DNA from: CAVQTK01 sp963716455
GTDB lineage: Bacteria > Pseudomonadota > Gammaproteobacteria > Coxiellales > Coxiellaceae
Direction of reading: 5' to 3'
NCBI GenBank assembly: GCA_963716455.1
Contig: CAVQTK010000013.1
Location: 141,901-205,900 of the forward strand
Length of the DNA: 64,000 nucleotides
Shown: positions 18,884-27,646 of the stretch, piece after piece
Layout of the letters: every line of letters begins with the position of its first letter
How positions within the stretch are numbered: the first letter of the stretch is position 1
Position numbers and translations under genes: made by a program
Notes under the pieces: generated by a model
What the model was told of the DNA's origin: nothing
Databases searched by the model: none
The model's input: only the letters and a program-made list of their open reading frames with translations

Positions 18884-19659
18884 AGGTCTGATTCTTTCTT
18901 AATAAAAAAGCTTTCACCACAGCCACATTCACCTTGAACATTGGGATTATTAAATTGTAATTGTTGCTGACCTAGACCCTTTTCTATTAAATCAACTTGA
19001 GTGCCTTTAATAATATTTAACCATGCCGAATCGATAAATATATTTAGGCCTTGAATAGTTATTTCTACATCCCCCTGCAGAGGAGATTCAGTGATTTCGG
19101 GTACATATTTATAACCAGTGCAACCTGCTTGTTTAACAGACAAACGAAATCCTTTAGCATGGGGAGATCGTGCCATCATTTTTTGAATATGCGCCAAGGC
19201 TGTGGAGGAAAATTTTAAAATAGGAATAGGCTGGTTTTCGCGTAAAGCGGCTAATGCAGTATGCCAAGGCAAAGTAGCGCATTTTACCCGCATAGGATAT
19301 TCAGCAACGCCTGCCAAAGCTAATAATTTTTCTAAATGGTGTTGATTATCTGGAGGAGAACCCGTAGTCACTAAATGATGAAAGTCTGCAAATAGAGTGT
19401 CAATTTCCACTCGAGTTTTGCCAATCAATGCTTCTGTCATGAGAGAAGCAGAGGCCATAGAGATAGCACAGCCGGTTCCTTCAAACTGTACTTGATGAAT
19501 TTGGTCGGTGTGCTCACAAAAATAAATAACCACTTTATCACCACATAAAGGATTGTAGCCCTCTTTGCTGTAATCTGCTGTCTCCAATTTACCAAAATGG
19601 CGAGGATTACGACTGTGGTCGATTATTAAATCTTGATATAAATCTCGTAAATCTGACAT
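18880..19659 (-). CDS. SufU-SufA fusion: U-type scaffold plus A-type Fe-S carrier
   Basis: 259 residues in one uninterrupted frame. Residues 1-~142 are SufU/IscU-like, with ligands Cys39 and Asp41 (PLCGDKV), Cys64 (GTGCAIS) and Cys127 (KCATLPW). Residues ~148-259 are an A-type (SufA/IscA) domain with Cys180 (QAGCTGYKY), Cys245 and Cys247 (GECGCGESF). The linker is short (ENQPIPILKF). These functions are normally separate genes, so one polypeptide combines cluster building or sulfur relay from SufS with cluster delivery. It is 5 bases downstream of the sufS stop and overlaps sufT by 4 bases. Confidence 0.9.
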   Translation of the reverse strand: MSDLRDLYQDLIIDHSRNPRHFGKLETADYSKEGYNPLCGDKVVIYFCEHTDQIHQVQFEGTGCAISMASASLMTEALIGKTRVEIDTLFADFHHLVTTGSPPDNQHHLEKLLALAGVAEYPMRVKCATLPWHTALAALRENQPIPILKFSSTALAHIQKMMARSPHAKGFRLSVKQAGCTGYKYVPEITESPLQGDVEITIQGLNIFIDSAWLNIIKGTQVDLIEKGLGQQQLQFNNPNVQGECGCGESFFIKKESDL

Positions 19660-19664
19660 AAATT

Positions 19665-20883
19665 CTATCCAAATAAATCAACGACTCTATGCAAAGACTG
19701 CACTAACCGGTCTATATCCTCTAATTTATTATATAAACCAAAAGAAACGCGCAATGTTGCCGGTACACCAAACCTTTCTAATAAGGGCGTCGCAGTGATG
19801 TCCTGCCCGCACGGCTATGCCGTCATCATCCAAAATTGTAGCCACATCATGTGCGTGGGCTTGGGACATAGTAAAGAAAATAAACCAATTCTTTCAGCAG
19901 GGCTACCTAATACACGTAATCCTGGAATTTCACTAATTGCTCTGCGGCATACCTTATTAATTGTTGTTCATGTTGCACAATTGTGTCGAAACCAATTTGT
20001 TGCAAATAATTTATAGCAGCGCGTAACCCCACCGCAGCTGCAATTGGAGGTGTTCCCGCCTCAAATTTGTAAGGCAAATCAGCGTATTCGGTTTTTTTAA
20101 AAACTAACCTGCTTAATCATGCTGCCTCCAGTCTGATAGGGAGGCATTTGTTCCAACCAATTGGTTTTGCCATACAACACGCCAATGCCAGTTGGACCAT
20201 ACAATTTATGACTGGAAAAAGCGTAAAAATCACAATCTAAGTCTTGTACATCCACCGGTAAATGGGCAACTGCTTGAGCTCCATCTAATAGTACGGGTAT
20301 CTTTTGTTGATGAGCTATACTAATCAAAGACTTAACTGGATTAATAGTGCCTAATACATTGGAGACATGAATTAAAGCGACTAGCTTAGTACGATTGTTT
20401 AATAATGCGTTAAAAGAAGATATGTTTAAAGTACCATCCTCCTCCACTTCGATTACCCGTAGCTTAGCTCCAGTTTGTTCGCAACAAACTTGCCATGGCA
20501 CAATGTTAGCATGATGCTCCATGACAGAAACGATTATTTCATCTCCTTCTCGAACTCTTAAACGGCCAAAACAATTTGCTACTAAATTAATAGATTCCGT
20601 GGTACCCGAGTAAAAATAATTTCTCGTTCATGGGCGGCATTATGTAATGTTGTACTGTTTTCCTTGCGGTTTCATACGCACAAGTAGCCCGCTCACTTAA
20701 AGTGTATGCGCCACGATGAACGTTAGCATGATCTCGGTAATAATATTTTTGTATACTTTCCACTACAACTTGTGGCTTTTGGCTACCGGATCCACTGTCT
20801 AAATATACTAATGGCTTGCCACGAATCTCTTGTTGTAATAAAGGAAAATCATTCGCATAGATGGGCACAGCTTCCAACTCCAA
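19665..20883 (-). CDS. sufS: Cysteine desulfurase SufS (frameshifted in this sequence)
   Basis: The interval of 1,219 bases equals a normal ~406-residue SufS, but the reading frame breaks several times. The N-terminus (YLDSGSGSQKPQVVVESIQKYY, RDHANVHRGAYTLSERAT) is clear. Restoring one base near 20645 and one G in a G-run near 20610 restores NAAHEREIIFTRGTTESIN. The middle reads VMEHHANIVPWQ, LLDGAQAVAH and the PLP-lysine region FYAFSSHKLYGPTGIGVLYG. Further breaks occur after 20097 and near 19830, and the C-terminus ends SLHRVVDLFG. SufS supplies sulfur to the SUF scaffold. The breaks are probably sequence errors because SUF appears to be the only assembly system here. Confidence 0.85.
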
Positions 20884-22225
20884 TGGTTACTTCAGGACAG
20901 TTATGACTAGCTAATTGTTGAGTGACTCGTTTGCGAATCATTGTTGCAATGATCGGGTCTGGTAAACGGTCAAACATTTCGTTAGCAAATCCACATAATA
21001 ATAAATGGCGCGCCATTTCTTGAGGGATGCCACGACTCTGCAAATAAAATAAAGCATTTTGATCTATGTTGCCTATAGTAGCACCGTGTGTACAACGAAT
21101 ATTATCTGCATATATTTCTAACTGCGGTTGAGTATTTATTTCAGCAGATTTTTCTAGTAATAAATTATGGTTCATTTGTGCTGCACTAATTTGTTGTACA
21201 TTGGGATGTACTACCACTTTGCCATTAAATACAGCATTGGAGTGTCCTCCCAAAATTCCCTTATAATATTGCAGGCTTTGAGTATGCGATTGGTAATGAT
21301 GAATAGCAGTATGATAATCCAAATGTTGTTTTTTTTGCGGATAATAAAAACCCAGCAATTCACATTGAGCACCAGGCGCATCTAACATTACTTGCAAATC
21401 TTCTCGATATAAAGCACTGCCACTAGCAAAATGATAGGTTTTAATTTGGCTATCGCGGGCTTGATGAATGCGAGTATTAGCCAAATGAAAAGCTGAATAA
21501 CTTTCATCCTGAAATTTATAATAATTTAAAGTACTATTTGACTCCACAAGAATTTGTGTCACTACATTGTTGAAATAACTGCTACCCGTTGATCCAGAAT
21601 ATTCTTCTAAAATAGTTACATTACTTTGTGCGCCTAATATTATGTGATGACGCGGATGATGCATGGGTACCGGATCGCTCTGGGTCATAGTCAAATATAA
21701 AATATGAATAGGTTGAGTCAAAATCGTTGCGGCTGGCACTACTAAGAAAATGCCGTCACTTAAAAGTGCGGCATTTAGCAACACGAAAGAGGAAACACCA
21801 TCTTCTTTCTGCAAGCTCGTATTCAGTTTTTTAAATGTTTCAAAATAAAGTTCCGGAACCTCCTGTAATGCTTGAGCCGTAGTCATTAAAATAACATTGG
21901 ATGGCAAATCATTTAATTTTGACAATGCAGGAATGAAAACTCCATCTACAAATACCAATCGATAGGTATTTTCTAAATTAAAAGCAGCCATATCGAGATT
22001 CACGCTATTATTATTTGTAATCCCTAAGCTAAAATTCTTTTCAGCTATTGCAGCAACAGAAGTGTAACGCCATGCTTCTTGGCTACGTTGAGGAAAGCCC
22101 TGTTGCAAAAAAATTTCACCTTGGGCAGCACAATATTGCTGCAACCAAGAGGGTTGCTTTGCTAGAGTATACTGTTGAGCTTGTTGAAGCGATTCTTTGC
22201 TCCAAGCAGAAATACAGTGACTCAT
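20849..22225 (-). CDS. sufD: SUF complex protein SufD
   Basis: 458 residues, uninterrupted. It shows the SufB/SufD beta-helix core, for example FYYPQKKQHLDYHTAIHH, YYKGILGGHSNAVFNGKVVVHP, QISAAQMNHNLLLEKSAEI and NIRCTHGATIGNIDQNALFYLQSRGI. The C-terminal helical part is LCGFANEMFDRLPDP. SufD partners SufB and SufC in the SufBC2D scaffold complex. The last ~12 residues overlap the sufS start by 35 bases, which may itself reflect a small indel at the junction. Confidence 0.93.
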   Translation of the reverse strand: MSHCISAWSKESLQQAQQYTLAKQPSWLQQYCAAQGEIFLQQGFPQRSQEAWRYTSVAAIAEKNFSLGITNNNSVNLDMAAFNLENTYRLVFVDGVFIPALSKLNDLPSNVILMTTAQALQEVPELYFETFKKLNTSLQKEDGVSSFVLLNAALLSDGIFLVVPAATILTQPIHILYLTMTQSDPVPMHHPRHHIILGAQSNVTILEEYSGSTGSSYFNNVVTQILVESNSTLNYYKFQDESYSAFHLANTRIHQARDSQIKTYHFASGSALYREDLQVMLDAPGAQCELLGFYYPQKKQHLDYHTAIHHYQSHTQSLQYYKGILGGHSNAVFNGKVVVHPNVQQISAAQMNHNLLLEKSAEINTQPQLEIYADNIRCTHGATIGNIDQNALFYLQSRGIPQEMARHLLLCGFANEMFDRLPDPIIATMIRKRVTQQLASHNCPEVTIGVGSCAHLCE

Positions 22226-22987
22226 TTTACTTTCTCCGCTGCCGCGTCATTTATAAAATCTTGATAACCCTTTTCTTCCAAAACTTGGGCCAAATTCTTA
22301 TCTCCGGATTTAAGTATGCTACCGTTCGCTAATATATGCACATAATGAGGTTCTATATACCTTAATAACCGCTGATAATGTGTAACTACGATAATCGCTC
22401 GATTTGTGCTACGTAAACTATTTACGCCTTTGGCAACAATTTGCAAAGCATCAATATCTAAGCCTGAATCCGTTTCATCTAAAATGGTTAATTGAGGAGC
22501 TAACATCAACATTTGCAAAATTTCATTACGTTTTTTCTCACCGCCTGAAAAGCCTTCATTAACTGAACGATTGAGAAATTTTTCATCCATACCCAGCATG
22601 ATGCATTTTTTCTTTCACTAACTTCATAAATTCAAATGCATCTAGTAGAGTTTCACCTCGCTGTTTACGCACACTATTAACTGCGGTTTTAAGAAAGTAA
22701 CAGATTGTTCACTCCAGGAATTTCTACCGGATATTGAAAAGCTAAAAACAAACCGGCAACAGCTCGTTGTTCTGGAGTTAATGGTAAAATGGATGGGTTA
22801 AAAATTTTATCTCGCCCTGGGTTACTTTATAATCTGAATGGCCAGCTAATACGTTGGCTAATGTGCTCTTACCTGAACCATTAGGTCCCATAATGGCATG
22901 CACTTCTCCTGCATTAACCTGTAAATTAATGCCTTTTAAAATTTCTATTTCACCTATAGATACGTGTAAATTTTCAATGCTTAACAT
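22222..22987 (-). CDS. sufC: SUF ATPase SufC (frameshifted in this sequence)
   Basis: The N-terminus (MLSIENLHVSIGEIEILKGI) starts at the ATG at 22985-22987, preceded by GAGGA. Walker A is MGPNGSGKS. The frame breaks after QGEIKF near 22790. The central part, readable in other frames, gives PEQRAVAGLFLAFQYPVEIPG. The C-terminal part resumes by 22599 with EGFSGGEKKRNEILQML, Walker B LTILDETDSGLDIDAL and VVTHYQRLL. The total length corresponds to a normal ~250-residue SufC. It overlaps sufD by 4 bases. Confidence 0.87.
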
Positions 22988-23062
22988 TTTTTTCCTCAAA
23001 AGTAATAACTGAGCAGTTAAAAAAATTTAGGTTTCGATTTCTATCAAGAACTACTAGCCTTT

Positions 23063-24506
23063 TTAACCAACACTTCCTTCTAAACTCACAGCCATCAATT
23101 TTTGTGCTTCTACTGCAAATTCCATGGGTAATTCTTTAAATACTGCCTTACAAAAACCATTCACGATCATTGATACCGCATCTTCTTCAGTTAAACCACG
23201 CTGGCGGCAATAAAATAATTGCTCGTCACCGATACGCGAAGTAGATGCTTCATGTTCAACACGTGCTGTGGAATTTTTGACTTCAATATAAGGAAAAGTG
23301 TGCGCCCCGTGTAGAACCAATAATAGAGAATCACATTGAGTATAATTACGCGCTTGTCGCAGTCGGGCTAATACGCACTAAACCACGATAAGTATTTTGG
23401 CCGTGACCCGCAGAAATTCCTTTGGCAATAATAGTACTACGAAGTATTTTTACCAAGGTGGATCATTTTGGTACCCGTATCTGCCTGTTGATAGTGATGG
23501 GTCAATGCGACAGAATAAAATTCTCCAGTGAATGGTCTCCTTGTAAAATTACGCTGGGATATTTCCAGGTAATCGCAGAACCCGTTTCAATTTGAGTCCA
23601 GGCGATTTTTGAATGTACTCCACGACATGCTCCTCGCTTCGTTACAAAATTATATATACCACCACGGCCTTGTTCATCACCCGGATACCAATTCTGCACT
23701 GTGGAATATTTAATTTGAGCATTATCTAATGCAACTAACTCAACTACTGCCGCATGCAGTTGATTCTCGTCACGCATAGGCGCTGTACAGCCTTCCAAAT
23801 AACTCACATAGCTTCCTTCATCGGCAATGATTAATGTTCTTTCAAATTGACCGGTATTGGCACTATTAATACGAAAATAAGTTGATAATTCCATTGGGCA
23901 ACGTACCCCTTTGGGAATATAAACAAAAGAACCATCACTAAATACAGCAGAATTTAATGCAGCAAAAAAATTATCCCGATAAGGAACGACTGTGCCTAAA
24001 TATTTTTGTATCAATTCCGGATGCTGTTTTACCGCTTCGGAAAACGGACAAAATATAACACCAGACTTCAGCCAATTTTGCTTTGAACGTGGTAGCCACT
24101 GAAACACTATCAAAAACCGCATCCACGGCAACACCAGCTAAACGAGCGCGCTCATGCAAAGGAATGCCCAATTTTTCATAAGTTTCTAGTAATTTGGGAT
24201 CGACTTCTTCCAAACTTTTTGGGCGCATTGGCCTGGATTTAGGTGCGGAATAATAAATAATAGATTGATAATCAATAGGTGAAATACGCAATTTAGCCCA
24301 TTGCGGCGGTGTCATCGTTAGCCAGTGGCGATAGGCTTGTAACCGCCATTGTAACAAAAAGTCCGGCTCATTTTTTTTTGCGAAATTAATCTTATCACTT
24401 CTTCATTTAAGCCAGGAGGAATCTGATCCGCATCAATATCAGTAACAAAACCATGCTGATACGCTTTGTTTACTATTTCATTGAGATATTTTTCTTCATC
24501 CAACAT
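23063..24506 (-). CDS. sufB: SUF scaffold protein SufB (frameshifted in this sequence)
   Basis: The 1,444-base interval fits a normal ~480-residue SufB. Readable segments in order are NKAYQHGFVTDIDADQIPPGL, WRLQAYRHWLTM, YYSAPKSRPMRPKSLEEVDP, KLGIPLHERARLAGVAVDAVFDS, PYRDNFFAALNSAVFSDGSFV (shown in parts), EGCTAPMRDENQLHAAVVEL, NWYPGDEQGRGGIYNFVTKR, then HLGKNTSSTIIAKGISAG and EHEASTSRIGDEQLFYCRQRG. At least four single-base breaks occur (near 24360, 24080, 23505 and 23340). SufB is the cluster-assembly core, so real inactivation is unlikely. The ATG at 24504-24506 has AAGGG 6 bases upstream. Confidence 0.88.
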
Positions 24507-24515
24507 GGAATGCCC

Positions 24516-24936
24516 TTAATGCTGAATGGCTGTTGCATATCAGCCAAGGTATATTGATTTAGCAAACGCAAAATAAGACGATTAATAAATTGCCAGTTAT
24601 CTCGCAATCGACAACGAGAATCATGCACACAACTATTTTTTATTTGACAACACTCAGTTAGTGCAGGAACACCATCTATAGCGGCAATTACTTCAGCTAA
24701 ACTAATTCGCCGCAAAATCTTTCGCTAACCGGTACCCGCCCTTAACACCACGTACAGAAACCACTAATTGAGCTTCATTTAACAATTTTAAAACATTAAT
24801 ACTGGTAGGTAATGAAACTCTTATAATGAACCTGCTTAGCAAACAGCTGCAGAACTGTGACAACATATCTACTGACTCACCCAAACAACTCAACACCAGC
24901 AACCCATAATCGGCATAATCTACTAATTTTAAACAT
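24516..24936 (-). CDS. Rrf2-family SUF-system regulator (frameshifted in this sequence)
   Basis: About 140 residues when frames are joined, starting at the ATG at 24934-24936 (MFKISRL). The winged-helix wing segment SVRGVKGGYRLAK and the cluster-binding region ALTECCQIKNSCVHDSRCRL identify the SUF-associated Rrf2 regulator (IscR relative). The three spaced cysteines match the family's Fe-S ligands. Frame breaks occur near 24915, in the middle and near 24715. As first gene of the suf operon it probably represses the operon in response to Fe-S supply through the palindrome at 24965-24989. Confidence 0.8.
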
Positions 24937-24964
24937 AAAATTTACAAAAATTAAAATCCATTAA

Positions 24965-24989
24965 ATATAGTACCGATATTGTACTATAT
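24965..24989. promoter_or_regulatory. Palindromic operator in front of the SUF operon
   Basis: ATATAGTAC (24965-24973) and GTACTATAT (24981-24989) form a perfect 9-bp inverted repeat with a 7-base spacer. It lies about 30 bases upstream of the Rrf2-family regulator's start. The position and size suit an autoregulatory binding site for that regulator. Binding is inference. Confidence 0.65.
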
Positions 24990-25031
24990 AATGTTTGAGT
25001 ATTCCAGAATAGATTTCTGTCAAGAAAGTCA

Positions 25032-25060
25032 TTGACAGTTTTTTTAAGGATTGGTACAGT
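25032..25060 (+). promoter_or_regulatory. Sigma-70 type promoter for the short plus-strand gene at 25100
   Basis: TTGACA at 25032-25037 is followed after exactly 17 bases by TACAGT at 25055-25060, 40 bases ahead of the ATG at 25100. It is divergent from the SUF operon and separated from the SUF operator by about 45 bases. Confidence 0.55.
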
Positions 25061-25099
25061 TACTTTAATTATTAAATACAAATTTTTTTTCAGGAATAA

Positions 25100-25264
25100 A
25101 TGGATCAAGCATTTGTAAAACTCGATTTAACTAATGAGGATATCTTGAACAAAGGATTATCCTTAGAGGATGCAAAAGCCTATATCAATGCAATTGATTT
25201 TTCCATGATCACAAAAAAAATGGTTGAACATCAAGGTTGGTTACAAGAAGAAGCCGAAAATTAA
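25100..25264 (+). pseudogene. 54-residue fragment, probably the N-terminus of a longer protein
   Basis: An AGGA precedes the ATG. The peptide reads AYINAIDFSMITKKMVEHQGW then LQEEAEN before the stop. The DFSMI..KM...GW..EEAE pattern resembles the start of a conserved protein of intracellular gammaproteobacteria that contains a glycine-rich-domain/DUF1399-like region, from memory only. Sequence after the stop (TALAATHPEIFKFSERL) looks coding-like to about 25320 but does not restore that protein. I read it as a broken 5' piece. It lies downstream of and convergent with the retron RT. Confidence 0.4.
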
Positions 25265-25369
25265 ATTATACTGCACTAGCAGCAACCCACCCTGAAATTT
25301 TTAAATTTAGCGAACGACTATAAAAAGGCGCAATAAATGAATTCGTAAATAATATATAGGTATGTATAG

Positions 25370-26308
25370 TTAGTTAAATATTTGGCTTTTTTTCTTTTTT
25401 ATTCTATCTAACCATTTTGTACACTCTATTTGATTGGCGGATGAAGCTTTACCTATTATGGTTTTAAAAATTCTTTGTTGAATATTTTTATCGTCTGTTC
25501 TGTTTAGATCACAAAAACCTTCGTATATCTCTTTATGAAGTTTATTGGGGATCTTCATTTTACCATTTTTAATTATAACTCCAGTAATTTTTTTTACATC
25601 CTCTTTTTTATAATGTTTTTCCTTGGATTTTTTATTTCTGAGTCCGGCATTTTTTATGCTGGTATTTATTAAGTTCTTAATTTTTTTTGTTATTTTTATT
25701 CCTGTAATACATATGTCATCTGCGTACAATGTCATCGCAAAATTATTTTCTTTGGCTATCTGATGAATTCTATCAAACATTTTTCTATGTGTGCAGAAAG
25801 CCAGTATTGGACTATGAGGTCCACCTGTAGGGAGGTGCCCTTCATAAGTACAAATTTTTGCAAGGATGGTCGCGACCCTCAAACTGCAACGCATTTCTTT
25901 TATAAAAAAAGATAGTATATGCTTTGTAGTCACTGATGGGAAAAATTTTTTTATATCTACTTTAAACGTTTCTCCTTCATTTACATGCTGAGAAGCATTT
26001 GTAACATAAGAACGCATTTTAGTGCTAGAGTGTAAATAACTTGGAGGCTCTATTTTAGATAATAACTTATGTATTCTACTTTGAACTCTTTTTAAACGAG
26101 GAGAAGGGTTTTCAATAGATCTTATTTTACCTCCATTTCTTTTATTAAATACTTTATAATCATTCGGATTTTCTAATAATTTTTTTATCTCAGCGAAAGA
26201 GCACAAAAGAAATTTTGCTAATTTTTTTTCGCACTTAAGTTTATAAAGACAAGATTGATCTAAAGAATGATGTTCATTTTTTTCAACTTTCACGCCAAAT
26301 AAATCCAT
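25370..26308 (-). CDS. Retron-type reverse transcriptase
   Basis: 312 residues from the ATG at 26306-26308 (a TTG two codons upstream is the alternative start; neither has an ideal RBS). RT motifs in order are NASQH at 104-108 (the retron-specific NAxxH region), catalytic Asp118 in VDIKKFFPSV, LPTGGPHSPILAF at 159-171 (motif 4, usually GAPTSP), the catalytic YADD at 195-198, and KKITGVIIKNGK near 240 (the retron VTG signature as ITG). There is no maturase, endonuclease or Cas1 domain, which argues against a group II intron or CRISPR RT. It would copy the msd part of the adjacent non-coding RNA into msDNA. The upstream 110 bases separate it from a2 of that RNA. No fused effector domain is present. 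Confidence 0.88.
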   Translation of the reverse strand: MDLFGVKVEKNEHHSLDQSCLYKLKCEKKLAKFLLCSFAEIKKLLENPNDYKVFNKRNGGKIRSIENPSPRLKRVQSRIHKLLSKIEPPSYLHSSTKMRSYVTNASQHVNEGETFKVDIKKFFPSVTTKHILSFFIKEMRCSLRVATILAKICTYEGHLPTGGPHSPILAFCTHRKMFDRIHQIAKENNFAMTLYADDICITGIKITKKIKNLINTSIKNAGLRNKKSKEKHYKKEDVKKITGVIIKNGKMKIPNKLHKEIYEGFCDLNRTDDKNIQQRIFKTIIGKASSANQIECTKWLDRIKKKKSQIFN

Positions 26309-26417
26309 GGACAATATGGGTAAACTATCCTTTTAAAAAAATCAATAAATCAGAAATATAATTTGAAAAGCATCTTGGACACTCTTCCTCAATTTACTTG
26401 ATTATTTCATTATAAAT

Positions 26418-26680
26418 TTTATTTTTTTAAGGGTCATTGAAAAGTTTTCAAAATTTCATTAATGATCTTAAATATCTTAACTATATAATAAACAAATTTT
26501 ACAATATTAATCCAATCTGGCTTTCTTAACTTTCTTTTCAATGAACGCTGTCGATGGAAAAAAACATTTATTATCATAAATAAATTCCTCTTAGGTTAAC
26601 AATGACACAAAATTATGACATTGCTCTCTCGTACTAAGAGGTTTGGAGGGCGATTCAGCGCTTTACCCTTAATAAATAAA
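26418..26680 (-). ncRNA. Predicted retron msr-msd RNA
   Basis: On the RT strand, a1 (TTTATTTATTAAGGGT, 26680-26665) can pair with a2 (ACCCTTAAAAAAATAAA, 26434-26418) with one bulge. Right after a1 comes AAAGCGCTG, giving a candidate branching G at 26661. Two hairpins follow, the msr: CCTCTTAG/CTAAGAGG (26641-26587) with an inner CAATG/CATTG stem, and ATTTATT/AATAAAT (26585-26566). AGCGCTG can also pair with CAGCGTT (26550-26544). The msd starts with CATTGAAAAG (26543-26534) and ends with CTTTTCAATG (26444-26435), a perfect 10-bp stem that abuts a2. This order and the ~263-nt size are what retrons show. The branch base and the ends are predictions. Confidence 0.7.
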
Positions 26681-26705
26681 CATGTCGCTTCTCTCGGCGA
26701 CATGT
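26680..26705 (-). terminator. Perfect stem-loop just upstream of the retron RNA
   Basis: ACATGTCGC and GCGACATGT form a perfect 9-bp stem with an 8-base loop. On the minus strand it is followed immediately by TTTATTTATT, so it resembles an intrinsic terminator that would insulate the retron from upstream transcription. It could alternatively be a 5' hairpin of the retron transcript, because its last base is the first base of a1. Confidence 0.5.
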
Positions 26706-26913
26706 GCCTGGGTCTCTTTCTCCGTATGTAATATTGATTATTGACGAATGATTACGAGCCCAATAAAGTAGGAGATCTTATTACTCCCGTGAACTAATTC
26801 TTAAATCAGTCCACATTTCAAATTGAGAGACTTCTCCATTTTTTCCAATTTGGAAATTTTAAAATAAAATTTCAGATTTGTCTACCATTCTAATAAGCCA
26901 GAAACTGAAATAA

Positions 26914-27048
26914 ATGAATTTAAAATACTTTACTAAGGGGGTTTTCGTACTTATTATATGCATTTTAATACTTATTTGTAACGTCCAGCAGTTAGCAAGT
27001 AGTATGTTAGTAGCGAAGCAGTTGTGGAGCTGCCGACGGAGCCTATGA
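26914..27048 (+). other. 44-codon reading frame with one membrane segment
   Basis: The frame begins MNLKYFTKGVFVLIICILI and continues LICNVQQLASS, so the N-terminus is one strong hydrophobic helix. Its 3' part runs into the region whose other frame encodes the transposase relic. It is either a fragment of a membrane or exported protein cut by the IS, or a chance frame. No clear Shine-Dalgarno is visible. Beyond this, 26710-26913 holds no recognisable gene. Confidence 0.25.
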
Positions 27049-27400
27049 TACGGAAAAATTTTATCAGATCATTCATGAGGGAAGCTCAGGCACTCATACT
27101 GCTGCCTTGTACGAGAAAAGCACAAAATGAATTAAAACGGTGGAAAAAGATAAAGAAAAAGCTCATTTGGATCAAAGAAATGAGATTATCCAAGTGATTA
27201 GGCAGTATAAACACTTTGAAAAGGGTCTAAGGCATTGAAAAATCCAAGCGACTATCCTCATTGCTCATTAGTAGCTGGTATATATAGATTGAAAAGGACT
27301 TTGGTTTTATTTATAACAGAAAACAGAACAAAGACAAAAAATGAAATCACCATTAAAATAAATATATTCAATAGGATAGCTGTATTATGAAGAACGGAAT
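27020..27400 (+). mobile_element. IS5-type transposase relic (C-terminal part)
   Basis: In one plus-strand frame GAADGAYDTEKFYQIIHEG (27026 on) matches the DGAYD catalytic region of IS5-group DDE transposases. Shifted frames continue with RNEIIQVIRQY, then SLVAGIYRLKRTL and KINIFNRIAVL. These correspond to the SLxETxMYRxK and RxxxLNxMxxLGMP tail of that group. At least three frame breaks and several stops are present and the 5' half is missing. The right end may reach about 27480. Terminal inverted repeats were not identified. Confidence 0.65.
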
Positions 27401-27520
27401 ATGCTTATTAAAACAGACGAACTGTAGATACTCAGTTGTCACTTTCTTCGGGTTTTTTATCCACACAACAATGCCCACTCAAGATCAATCCGTCTTCAAA
27501 TACCTGATTGATGCCTGCTT

Positions 27521-27646
27521 GCTGCGGCTTCGCAAATAAAATGTTAGCCTAAAAAATGACTACTCACCGCTATGAAACTGCAAAATGTGTTACATTTAAG
27601 TTTCTTTAAAATTTTGGTGGGCTATTTTGGACATTCACATGCATTA
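27521..27646 (+). pseudogene. Duplicated 5' fragment of the cation-efflux gene at 28777
   Basis: From the upstream AATAAAATGTTAGCCTAAA through ATG (27556) and TTHRYETAKCVTF, this stretch is almost identical to 28740-28895, including the later ATTTTGGTGGGCTATTTTGG and ACATTC. It has lost about 26 bases after ACATT and hits a stop at once. Identity ends near 27646. The true gene lies 1.2 kb downstream, with vapBC and a MITE between the two copies. Confidence 0.85.

Noticed and set aside
19795..20016. 73-codon plus-strand frame
   Set aside because: Antisense to the frameshifted 3' part of sufS, whose residues are readable on the other strand.
25370..26308. Reverse transcriptase as part of a group II intron or CRISPR-associated RT
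   Set aside because: No maturase or endonuclease domain, no intron RNA boundaries and no Cas1/CRISPR array nearby; retron-specific motifs and an msr-msd structure fit better.
26620..26641. Fragment of a 23S rRNA gene
   Set aside because: Only about 15 bases around the sarcin-ricin word match; flanks diverge completely and form a different hairpin.
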